A DNA stretch of 64,000 nucleotides from Diadema setosum (taxonomy: Eukaryota; Echinodermata; Echinoidea; Diadematoida; Diadematidae): positions 24,836,199-24,900,198 of the forward strand of contig CM067070.1 in assembly GCA_033980235.1 (NCBI GenBank). The letters are read 5' to 3'. Positions 35,707 through 47,400 of the stretch are shown here, piece by piece. Below the pieces are notes generated by a model. That model ran no database searches. It was not told the origin of the DNA and saw nothing but the letters and a program-made list of their open reading frames with translations. Position 1 is the stretch's first letter. Each line of letters starts with the position of its first letter. The translations under genes and the position numbers were made by a program.

Positions 35707-38058
35707 TTTGATTAGGACTTACTGACAGTATGCACCTAGATAAGCCTGGCGTCAAACTTGACCGAACATACCAATCAAACAATGCTTCAGGGATTTACGG
35801 CTACACCCAGAATTCAGATGTAAAATCAATACAGGTTTTTGCGATTTTGTATCTTTCGTATATCAATTGGTCAGTGCCACAGCCAAATCTTGACTGAATC
35901 CTTTATCTTTATTGATACCGTCTATATTTCAAATGTCAAGTTCATTTTTTTTTTCTGATTGTTTCAGATATGTTAAACAACACGAGTCTCCAATTGCAGC
36001 GCAATTGGGATAGCAAATGCGCTTTATGAACATTCGGGATGCCATCATTCACCTTCAGAGGGGTGTTGGCAATACATGACATGATAATAATAATTAAGAT
36101 ATAATATGTCTATTGATAAAAAATGCCAAGGGTATTGACAGTTTTTTCTTTCTTCTTTTCTTTAAAACAGCAACAATAAACGGCCGTTTAGTCGTTCAAA
36201 TTCATTTTCGGCCCGTCGAATTTGTAACCTATTCATTTCGATCAAACAAAATGTGCTGTCATTCATCTAGCAGAAACGGTACTCCAACTTCGCGAAGCGG
36301 TCATTCGATTTGTTACATTCATTGGCATGCAGTAGACGCATATCATTAGAAATTATTATATAGCGAGAAACGGCGATGTGATTGCACAATGTCGCATCCC
36401 ATTTACCAGTACATGTCAATTATAATAGGAGCAATTATTCTGGTACCGCATTCAATATTTCGAGTAATCAAACTATAGCATGATAGAAAGTGTGTTTATG
36501 TGTACGTGGTCCTATCTCAAGATTTTTCATTATCATAATCACTTGTTTTCACAAATTGTCACTATTGTTCATTATGCTTTTGAACATCGTACCCATGTAT
36601 TTCTATGTGTTTTCTTCACATTTGTATTGTTGTTAAGTAGGCCTAATATACCACAATAATTGCTGACAGACTTCATGAAACCACATTCCTGCACAAGTCT
36701 TTTTCCAATGTTTTCTTCTTCTTCTTCTTCTGCTTCTTCTTCTTCTTCTTCTTCTTCTCAATTCTTTTCTTTTATCATCAAAGGACAAAAACCCTTTCCA
36801 AATTTAAGACGATTACTCACATGTACTACATACTAATTTGATGTATAAAAAACGCCGGTACATTGCTCTTATTTTGCATTGTAATATAATTTGTCACTGT
36901 TTGTTGAGAATGTACACGAGTGAATATTTCTGTAATCTATCTTTTTTTTTTTTCTTTTGGAACTTCTTCTTCTGTTTCGTCGGCTTCTTCTTCTTTCATC
37001 GGGGGAACGGGTGCTATACACTATTTAACATAATAATGATAATAATTTACAACGACCCGAGTTTGATTTACCATTTACTGCATGAGAGTTGATTTGAGTA
37101 GATTTTCCGGGGGTAAATTAATTAGCCTTTTATTAGGCCCCTACCTGGTATTTTTGCGATGAGGGAGCCGCTATAGGTCAACACGGTCTAGGTCTGTTTG
37201 TTTGTTGTTGGGATTTTTGCATGTTTAGATGTTTGTTTACAGGGGTGAAGATGGCATCGATTCAACCTGCTATGTTGCATCGCATTGTGCTCGTCATAAA
37301 ACACGATCATTCATTCGAATGCTCACGTGCTAACTTGAATGCTCAAAAAGACGCTGATCCTTCGCATTCTGACTTACTAGTATAATTTGAAAGCTCTTGA
37401 AGGGAATTATACAATTTGAATGATATATGAATGGTAATTGTTCAACCAAAGAATGATACTAAATGATAAAAAAAATAACAAAAATATAAGTGGAATACAT
37501 ATAGTCATCTTCACTCTGTGCTACTTTTGCACGACTTTGAATAACCAGATTAAAATGAAATGATTATAACAAACATCTGAACGTACGAAAATGCATGCAA
37601 AAACCTAATTTACGATGAATTGACTTTGTCTTTAATTTTCTGAAAATTCAGTTGGTTTAACTGTAATAATATTACTTATAATCGGATGGCACGCTGCTAA
37701 ATGGTGGTTGAAATTATATTCAAAATCTCTATTGCCCTGATTTATCTTCTCAACCATTGTTTTTTTTTATTATCTATATAGTTATGATTGGAATGCTATA
37801 TATGTCGAGACAAACGTAAGATTATATTTAAGCAGACTATAGCTGACTAGTCAAAACTTATTTAGTCCGAAGAGAAAGAATAAAATTTCTTTACCAGTGA
37901 AAACTTGATCGAAATCAGATGAACATTAGGAAAGTCATGAAATATTGTGAAGCATACATTTTGCCAGTTTCCGGATCGTATGCAAACGAATGACGCAGTG
38001 GTCATAACATCACAATTTTCATTGATCGTGCAAGAAAAGGACAATAGTTTTTTAATAA

Positions 38059-39358
38059 ACTAGAAATGTCGCTATGGCGACTGATGCCTCCGCCATAATG
38101 CATGATTCTCCCAATAGGTGTATAGTACAATGTCTTCACAATGTGTGATGACAGTTTCACATAACTGGCAAAATATCGGACAGGTTTGTCAGAAATATCT
38201 TGAATGCTCACTTTCCATGAACTGGGTTTGCTATAATTGTCTATTAAGGAGTGCAGGTACACATATTTGGGGAATTGAAAATTTTTACTTGACTTCTGAC
38301 CGACCTTATTATAAGTTTATGCATTGAGTATAATTTTCAAGGTATGAAGAAAGAGTGTAATTACAGTATATATATATTTTGTTTTCATTCAAACGTGACC
38401 TTTGACCCTTAACCTTTGACCTTTGACCTTCTGGCTAGAAATTTCCAAGAGAATCTCCATTAACACATGTACATATATTAAATTTTAAAACTAATAATGC
38501 AATCATTGCATATACTAGTATATGAGGGATATAGTAACACTTTTATGAGTTGATCTTGACCTTTGACCCCCTGACTATTGACCCATGACCCCTAAATTCC
38601 CTAGCTAATCCCTGCCAGTCAGTACATGCATAATTACCAAGTTCCATGAAGATACATTGAACAATTTGCGAGAAAAGTGATATTGCAACATTTTCACCTA
38701 ACGTTTGACCTTTTGACTTTTGACCTTATGACATGAAACTCTCTCTGGAGAATCTTTACGCAGTAGTACATGTCTACACTAAGTTTCAAGAAAATAACTA
38801 CTGGCATTGCATAGATATGGGGGAAATAGCAACATTTTTAGCATTTGACCTTGACCTTTTGACCTTTGACCTCTTGCCAATGTCACTAAAATCTACTCAA
38901 CTAATTGTCCCATCATACATCATCCTTGGACCGAGTTTGGTGAAAGCTGCTTCATCCAGTTTTGAGTGATCACGTAAACAGATAAATTTTAGGATTGGAC
39001 CTTGATCTTTGACCTTTGACCTCCGTCCGATTTCACTGAAAAACTAATCAAGTAATTGTCCCATCATACATCATCCTCCAACAAAGTTTGGTGAAATTTT
39101 CTCCATCCAGTCTTGAGTTATCGCGTAAACGGATACAATTTCATAATTTGACCTTGACCTTTGACCTTTAGCCGATTTCACCCAAAATCTAATCAAATCA
39201 TTGCCCCATCATACTTGGACCAAGTTTGGTAAAATTCCAGTAAACATCACTCAAGTTATCGCGTAAACGAAAGCGGACGGACGTACGTACGGACGGACGG
39301 ACGGACGGACAACCCGAAAACATAATGCCTCCGGCACCACTTCGTGGCGGAGGCATAA
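38059..39358 (+). mobile_element. Hairpin-ended DR1-array element, family D copy 2
   Basis: It has the same ends as the copy at 30648: ACTAGAAATGTCGCTATGGC at the 5' end, ATGCCTCCGCCATAATGC, and the 3' hairpin at 39326-39355. The interior is longer, with more TGACCTTTGACC arrays (38395-38430, 38555, 38700, 38845, 39000, 39150) and a GGAC tract at 39282-39311. Its last third has repeats of AATTGTCCCATCATACATCA. Confidence 0.75.
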
Positions 39359-39477
39359 AAATGTAAAGCACAATTCTATTCCTGACTGTGCAGATCGAGT
39401 ATAGTCATAATAATGATCACTCATTACAGGAATTTAGACTGGGGAATAGTAGAGTTTGAAGAAAATATATGATATAT

Positions 39478-39850
39478 ATAGTTTTGGTTGAGATGGGAAT
39501 CAGGTCTTAACTTTTCGCGAGATAATTAGAAAACACGTATATGAAATATAAGAAAGCATACGATGCTCAGAGGAATGAAACGTTAGATGAAAATCGGTTT
39601 TAAAATGGTTGAGATATATGAAAAACAAAGTGGTCCTAATAAAATGTGGGTCCCACCAGCCTTTCCTTATCAATAGAACCTCTTTGTTTTACTTTGTTTT
39701 GGAATATCTCCGCCATTTCAACTGCAAATTTTGATCAAATAAACTTTTGATTCCTCTTGGATTGTATAATACTCTTTAATATTTCATATGGCTTATCTCC
39801 TTAGAAATTAAAACCTGAATCCCCATCTAAACCAAAACAATAACAACCCT
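39478..39850. repeat. Foldback MITE, family A subfamily 2
   Basis: It begins ATAGTTTTGGTTGAGATGGG and ends CCAAAACAATAACAACCCT followed by TTAA. The arms are long, diverged inverted repeats with GATGAAAATCGGTTTTAAAA on the left. Confidence 0.7.
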
Positions 39851-40662
39851 TTAAAACTATAGGGAATGAAACCCGGTTCTTTAGATCTTGAGGCAGATGA
39901 GCTATAGACTGAGCCAAATCATCGCTCTTTAATTCATGTACTATCTATAGTTTATAGGTCTATGACAGCACTCAAAAAAAAAAATGAAAAAGAAATGAGA
40001 CTGCATGGAATCATTCGTAACCACAGTATGTCTTTGTATTTCGTTTAAAAAGAAAAGAAAGAAGATGGAAAAACCCACACCATTGAAAACTTCATTAACA
40101 AAGATCACAAGCTCAGAGTCAGCACTAAGAGTCTCATTTAAAATGTTCGGAAGTTTTAGGTTGTACTAATGAAAGTGCATTTAATTGCGGGCTCTTTCGT
40201 GAAACAGCTCTGGCTGTCTTTCAGCCAGGCACACGCCAAATGCTGGGAGTCTAATTTCGCAAGTCCAGAGCTGTATATCAACACCGGCGAAGTGGCACGT
40301 GGTAGTGGCATATTTAAGTTGGGTGGAAAACGTACCGACAACGTACGAAATGTAAATAATAATCTAAAAAAAAAAAAGTAAACTTGACAGGTGTCATAGA
40401 CTTTAGACCGAGACAAGTTCCTCGGGGTTCCCCTATCCAATGTGCTGAAGGAGTCAAAGTAGATTATTTACCCACTTGTATAGATACGTCGTTGATACGT
40501 TGTTAGTCGGCGGATTAAAAAAAAAATACATTTCCAAATAGGTACGTCCTACATTAATCATTTTTACGTACGTCATAGCAGGGAGGTGACTCACCTCCCT
40601 GGTCATAGATACGTTGTATACTGCTTGCAAGGATAAGTCCCAGAGGTTTTTATTGAAATGTA

Positions 40663-42239
40663 CACTCAACCTTGCCCACGTCGAATTTATTTGGACTGAA
40701 GAAATAGCTTCGACATAGAGAAAAGTCGAATTATGAGGGATTAAAATCAATAGAATATAACGAGAAGAGGACTTGAAAAATCTTCCACTTTATATTTGAC
40801 TATAACATGCGAGGTCGACTAGTTTTTTTTTGTGTTTTTGTTTTTGTTTTGTTTTGTTTTAAGTGGGGGGGGGGGGGGGGGTTAATTTGACCCCCAGGCC
40901 ATCAGATCTCGGCCGCCGACGGCGTGATCGCTGCCAAATTTTGCCCAAACATAGAGCCGGATGTCAAATACAAGATTACAATGGTCATACAATAGAAAAT
41001 ATCTATTTTCTATTTTCAATATATTAATTCTGCAAATTTATGCATGAAATCATATTTTTGCCTGTAACTCCGTTAAAAAGTCTAAAGTAAATTTTGTGTC
41101 AGAATTAAAGACACGTCAAACAATTTCCTTGCAAAAAAAGCACAATCAAAATTTATTTCTTTTGTTCTTATCGTTTTGTTAATATCATATGTATTTTATT
41201 GTTTTTCGACCTTTTGTTTTCTAATACAGTGTATCTTGTAGCAGCACAATGAGTTATGCTTTCATTTTCTAACTTTACTACAAAAAAAAAAAAAAATTGC
41301 GTCCACTCGCTGACCATATCCGCTCGTGGTCACACTATCAACGTAACATAAGCACAGTTTTACGACCGCTCTGGCCCACTGTATCGCGAGCACTCGTCCG
41401 AAATTCCTTGCGAACAACGTAACTTCACCTCCGGTCACTCCTCCGGTCACCATGGCAACGCGAGATGGACATCCTTTCTAACCAATCTCCTTCGATCTTT
41501 TATTCGCTCCACTTCTCGAAGAAGTTTCGTACGCATGCTACAACTGTTCATTCACTAAAATCACTTATCGCACTCACCACACCTCTCGACCAGCTTTCGA
41601 CGTGAAAGCACGGAAACGTCAAGTTGTAAACTCGCGAAACTTCATCATCAAACATCGGACTCGCGAACTTCTCTCTCTCTCAATCTATCTATCTCTCTTT
41701 CCATCTCTAATTTCGCCTTCTCGTGGAGCATTCAACAGTGTGCTATTTCACCATTGTGCGACTTCACCTCATTTACCGGAATTGTATTTTGTGTCGCGTT
41801 ATGTTCTTGTGTATTTGTCAAACTCTTATTCTCTACGCTATATTAACTATCCTACTACAAAACCCCTTCAATCTATTTTTTCTTTGCCAAAATTTGTTGC
41901 AGACACTTTTTCAAGCTTATCTATGTTGGAAATGATTAGTTAGAATGGTTAAAAGTTTAAATAATCTAATCTTCACCAATTTTACAAAAGACACAATTTG
42001 CATTGAATTTGCACACAATATCACAAATCTGAGCTGTTTTGGGTTGACATGCATATGCAAAATATCATGTAACTTCTAGACAGTGCACCTGGACTTTGCA
42101 AATTCAGTCTCAAAATATGCGGGAGACTTTAATGAAAAAGACATGAAATGGCTCAGCAATTTGCTTGTTGCGGAATCATAGCGCAATCATTGAATCATTG
42201 AACCCCCCAGTGAAGATAGGGTTAAAGCAAGGTTGACTG
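40663..42239. mobile_element. Probable 1.6 kb pogo-like non-autonomous element
   Basis: TA-flanked, with left end CACTCAACCTTGC and right end GCAAGGTTGACTG (12 of 13 match). Subterminal GTCGAATT motifs recur at 40680 and 40723. The interior includes a poly-G tract (about 40865-40881) and a CpG-rich block (41310-41650). No transposase frame was found. The long span makes chance pairing of the ends possible. Confidence 0.45.
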
Positions 42240-42689
42240 TACACTGTATTTAGGTACAATTGTATGTCGTTGATATACTTTTCATCAGGCATGCTGACTC
42301 ATGACTTCTCAAAGACAGAAATGAATACATGCACAGCACAATGTACACATACTTGCAAAATACATTTTTCTTTATTTTCACCCTTTCACATTTTGGGCAT
42401 GTAAAGGCAATGCTTATGTAACTGTACACACAGTAATCATGCCTATTAATATTCAAACAGAAAGGAAATTCAAAACATTGTTCCGCCATATTTCTTTTTA
42501 ATGAATATTCCATTCATTCTTTCTCCTGTGTATGTAGACAGTTGGACACATATACAAATGGCAGAACTACTGGCCTACCACAAATTGATCTACCCTATTT
42601 CAACCTGGTGGCAAGTTTTAGATAACTTTTTTAACTGGCATTTTGTAGGCTGGACTACATGTACTACATGTATGTACACAGGACATGTT

Positions 42690-42986
42690 CAGAGACTCCA
42701 ACCCCAAGCACCTTCTGATCGGGAGATTCTCCCGCCCGAAACCCCTAGTAAACGGGAGACTCCAAGTTGATGTGTGCGAAGTTCCTAGGATTCTAGATGT
42801 TCTCCGGTGCTATCTAAGGCTTATTTTTTCAACATACGATAGCAAAAAGTAAGAAATCCTTTCCACCGGGAGACACAGAGCCAGGGCGGGAGAAATCAAA
42901 TCTCAAACGGGAGAACAGGAGATTTTGTAAAAATGGGCTTTCGGCGGGAGATCTCCCGTCGAAAAACGGGAGAGTTGGAGTCTCTG
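42690..42986. mobile_element. 297-bp MITE with 6-bp target duplication
   Basis: The ends CAGAGACTCCAAC and GTTGGAGTCTCTG are perfect inverted repeats flanked by CATGTT on each side (42684-42689 and 42987-42992). The interior contains many GGGAGA/TCTCCC motifs, including GGGAGATCTCCCG. Confidence 0.82.
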
Positions 42987-43489
42987 CATGTTAACACGTC
43001 AGAAAATTGTCACATTTGTGGCATTTTGATGCAGCACTGAATTCACATGAATTCTACACTTCAAAATATTCAAGGTTGGCAGTATTCGACTCATTACAGC
43101 TGTCAAGCTAAAACATGCAAGTCAAATATCCATCCATTAATCATAAATCTGGGCACTTAACATGGTCACTCTCTCTCATTTCTCTGCTTAAAGATGACAT
43201 CTTAAATGGTTCATCATATAAACCTTGCAAGCTGAATTCAAGCAACACTGAGATCTAGAATCCATTCAGCTCTCCAAAACACACTACCATACACACACTG
43301 TTCTCTTCTTACAATGTTTACAGCAAATCTGAACTGTCATCTCACATTCCTCATGTACTCACTAGAAATCAGTAAATAAAGCCAATCACAGTGTGTGTGT
43401 ATAACACTTACTGGTTTCAGTCACACACACTTCATTCATTCAAGCGTATGGCACATTGCGCCCAGTTGATGCCGTTTGCGAACTATTGC

Positions 43490-43803
43490 TTGTCACCTGG
43501 GGCGAACCACAAGAGGTTGGCATCATTTGTCCGTTTTCTTGTGTGGGTGGGTCGGGGTACCACTTCACCGGGCTAGCATCCTGCTCTTTGCATGAATGAA
43601 TGAAGTGGGATCTTTTACATGCGTGAGTTGTGGGTAACTCAGACGAGAGAACTCCTTTAATGTCCTATCCGAGGGACAGAGTGTTTTGCCTCTGATACAA
43701 GAAGGGATGGAATGCTTACACACAACATTGCTCAATGAGACTCAGGAATCAAACCCGACGAACATGGATTTGGAGGCAGACACGCTTACCTACTGAGAAA
43801 AAC
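43490..43803 (-). repeat. Probable tRNA-derived SINE
   Basis: Read on the minus strand, 43803 downward shows CTCAGTAGGTAAGCGTGTC, resembling a polymerase III box A, and about 35 bp later GGGTTTGATTCCTGAG, resembling box B. Further on come TCGGATAGGACATTAAAGG and TGTAAAAGATCCCACTTC, sequences that I associate with widespread invertebrate repeats. No poly-A tail or target duplication was determined. Confidence 0.5.
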
Positions 43804-44303
43804 TTTCCGCCCTGTTTCAGACACAAGTTGAGTTTGGTTGAAAGTCAAGCAGCTCTAGTCTATACAGCTCAAATCCCACTATCTGTGGTCATTTGTTGTT
43901 CTCACATAAAATTGGTACCAGCCATGTTACGTCGGACAACACTCTACAATTGTACATTCATTAAAACATTGCAACGGGCCCATTCCTATAGCCATGGTCA
44001 AATGCCATCGGACCAGGATTCTCAGTCAGTGTAAACAGTAGACAGTGTTATTATGGGCAAAACACACAAGGACAAAGACTTGTACAGAGACTACTCTCAT
44101 TCTTTCCATATCAAAATACAATGTATCTCAGTGTATTGTTTGTTTACTCTGCATTCAGCTACATTTAAACATACATGTGTATTATTTAAACATCAAGAAG
44201 GTACAAGTGTATGTCCTAACAAATACAAAATCCTTCCAATACACGGAAATCCTAAGACAATAGATTGATGGAATGACAAGGTGTTAAGTGACTGTCCATA
44301 AGA

Positions 44304-44417
44304 CTAGTTGGCTGGGACAACTATGTAGGGTTGATAAGGCACCATCTTGAGTTTCTCATTACAAGCAAAAAGCCAACGGGGTCGCACAAAGGTCAAAGAT
44401 GAGTTCTCTCCGAGGGC
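44304..44417 (-). CDS. XRCC1: XRCC1 last exon: end of BRCT2 and stop
   Basis: The exon encodes ALGENSSLTFVRPRWLFACN then EKLKMVPYQPYIVVPAN and TAG. The Trp and the Cys-Asn-Glu-Lys block are the BRCT2 core seen in all XRCC1 proteins. The protein ends at the same place as human XRCC1, within a residue or two. Confidence 0.94.
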   Translation of the reverse strand, partial: ALGENSSLTFVRPRWLFACNEKLKMVPYQPYIVVPAN

Positions 44418-47400
44418 CTGGAAAATAGAGAAAACCAGAATATGGAAAATCAGTGACAATCCCATAAAATACAACATGAAAGCACAGATAATTGCTTTAT
44501 CACATTTATTGTAAATAGAAATGAATTATTTATTAATAGGACAAAACACGCATTTTGGAGCATGCATAAATGAGTAGTAGTCATATCAGCAAACCTACAT
44601 GGACTGGTATTATAATTTCTGCTATTTATTGATTCTTGATAATTATTTGTCCATTCAATAGTATACAAATGACGCACAGGTCTGAGTGCGTCAGTCGGAA
44701 TTGTGTGCATAAGGTAACTATGGAATGCTTAACCCACGAGGCGAAGCTGAGTGGGTTTAGGCTAAATTCCATAGTTACCGCATGCACACTATATTCTGAC
44801 TGACGCACGAAAAGACATGTGCGTCATTTGATTTATAGAATGGGTAATTTTCTTGTCAAAAACCCAGTTTACTATCGTGTTACCCGATGACAAAATTACT
44901 GGATACACTTCCTTTTGGCTTGCCGTAAAGGGCATGCATACCCGTACTTATCGTTTTTACTGGATGCATGGCCAAGCTGAGTGCGCGAACGCTTGCTTTA
45001 GTGCGCGAACCTTTGTTACAAGTACGCGTCACAGGGTCTGTGGTACGCGTACTATTGCTAAGCGCGCGATAACATGTTTACCACTGTGACTCAGCGTGCG
45101 GCCAGTAAAAATGAACACATAGCTCTCGACCAATCAGATCGCAGGATTCTCGCTACCCATTCTATAAAATTTTTATAAGTTTCTATTAAAACACAAGGTG
45201 AAACTTGTGGTACGCGTACTATTGCTAAGCGCGCGATAACATGTTTACCACTGTGACTCAGCGTGCGGCCAGTAAAAATGAACACATAGCTCTCGACCAA
45301 TCAGATCGCAGGATTCTCGCTACCCATTCTATAAAATTTTTATAAGTTTCTATTAAAACACAAGGTGAAACTACAATATTATATAATTGATGGTTGGCAG
45401 TTATTCAAGATAACCTAAACATATGGGTTTGTTTCTACATACAAGCTAATTTTGTATTGCAGCACTGGAGAATATCATTTGATTGAGGCTAGAAGAAAAC
45501 ACAGTATGATGAATCTTTCCTGAGGTTATTATTTTCATAAATTTTGGGAATCGGGTGCTATTTGCGAAATATTAACTCTGATTCCCACATGAATGTGACA
45601 TGTATGCACACATTTCTCTGTTCAGCATACTGTACTCCACTATCGTGAATTTAACCACTCGCGAAATTGTCTGGAAATCCCGATTTGCGAAAAATTAGAC
45701 TCCCTAAATATACGGAATATACAGCAGCTCTTCATGGATGTATGAGTCAAATAAACACCGATTCAATGGTGAGAGCACATTACCTGTTCGAAAGAATCAT
45801 CCCAGCCAGAATTAGTGATGACATAGTTGACTTGGTCGCTCATGTAGTTCTCAACCAATCTTTGGGGTTGGGTGAGGAAAGAAACAGACAATATAATAAA
45901 TCACAGATCAGCAATTCTGTGTTATAAAAATAATGAGATTCATTGATTTCATGAATAGACTTTCCCTAACATCTGCAAACTAGACATACTTCCCCACAGT
46001 ATCAGGAACAATCATGAGTCTCTATTTTTAAACATTTTCTGTTAGATTGCCAACTATCAGGTAGTAGCATTTCCTTCATCCACAAAAGCATTGTCTGAAC
46101 ATTCTCTGAATGATATAATAAGGAAACATTGATTCTCCTCAACAGCGTAAAGTTAGTTCAATTGAAAATGATGAAATGGAAATGTTACGTATGTGAACTT
46201 TAAAGGCAAAGTAATGCCCATTTCAAATCAGTAAATCATTTATAAACAAGAGAGTTGAAATCAGGAGAAAGTTTAGATTCACAAAGCTGATCTCTACAAT
46301 GCCAGAAGCATTCCCCGCGAACAAAGTATGAACCAACCCTCGGGATTAGCTGAATTCAATTTTACATGTGTGATACTATGTATTTGTTTTATAACAACTT
46401 TGATAACAGTGCATATTATGGCTGAAAGATATTAAGCCTCCATCTTGTTTAGCTGCACTCAGAAAGATGCATCCTTTACATAAAGCAATAGTTTTTTTTT
46501 TTTTTTTATTTGATAGATGGTCTTCTTACCCGTTGAAGGCAACAATAAATCGGTTGACTTGACGTCTTTCTTCTGGGTCAAACTTTCCATAAAGCAAGAA
46601 ATGCTTGCCACTCAGGAAATCGGGAAGATCTGGAATATCTCCCGGGCTTGAATTGAAAGCCTGCGGTTTGGAGTCCTCTTCCTCGTCAGTCGAACCACCG
46701 TAAGGGTCTTCTGCCGGTTTGTTGCGAACTCTGGAAAGAGGGAAGTGATCATGTATGAGGACTGCAATAATACACCATATCTTCTCTTGTCTGTTACACC
46801 ACCGCTTGCATACCTGCCAACATTTCAAGATGAAATATCTTACTCGTGGATTGCAAAAATCTTATCTTATATGCAAACTGAAGTTAAAAATCTTACTTTC
46901 GGTCAAATCTTCAGAAAATACACATGAACGGTATATCTAAATATTTTTTAAAAATCTGATTTCTCTGACAGAAAATCTGATTTTGCTATTTTTAACGTAA
47001 AAAATCTTACTGAATCTGATAAAATCTTACTAGTTGGCAAAGTATGATAAGCACTGAGTGCATAAATGCTTGTTACTGTAAGAGCATGAACTCTTGTTAC
47101 AAATTTCACAAGGGCAGAAACATCTTACTTCACATACACAAGTGCAAGTCGCGCCTCCTACAGTGTAATGTCAACTTCGAAGTCTAGCACTTAGTAGAAG
47201 TACAGTACCTTTTTTCAGTTTATGTCTTCTCTAGACAATGACTAAATATATAATACTGATTATATTGGATGGCTCTAATTCATAGAATACCAGGGAATAT
47301 TGCACTCTTTAAGGCCAATATTTCCTGGTATCCCATTCACTGCCATCTAATATGATATAACTGTTGGACTGCTACCTAATACTAGAGACAGCTGTGACCA

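Larger units (their letters stand above)
28000..44303. other. Intergenic region between NKAPD1 and XRCC1
   Basis: No intact gene was recognised. The NKAPD1 promoter and a probable non-coding first exon should be near the 28 kb end. The large elements are listed separately. The rest (29.2-29.6, 29.9-30.6, 35.7-38.0, 39.9-40.6, 42.2-42.6, 43.0-43.4 kb) is unassigned AT-rich sequence with simple repeats such as a CTT tract at about 36715-36758 and poly-T or poly-A runs. Confidence 0.5.

Noticed and set aside
40156..40440. Overlapping forward and reverse frames at about 40.2-40.4 kb
   Set aside because: Single short frames without splice sites or domain similarity; possibly an old repeat, not supportable as a gene.
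41602..41943. 113-residue open frame in a CpG-rich block
   Set aside because: Low-complexity Ser/Leu content, no recognisable domain, and it lies inside a probable non-autonomous transposon.
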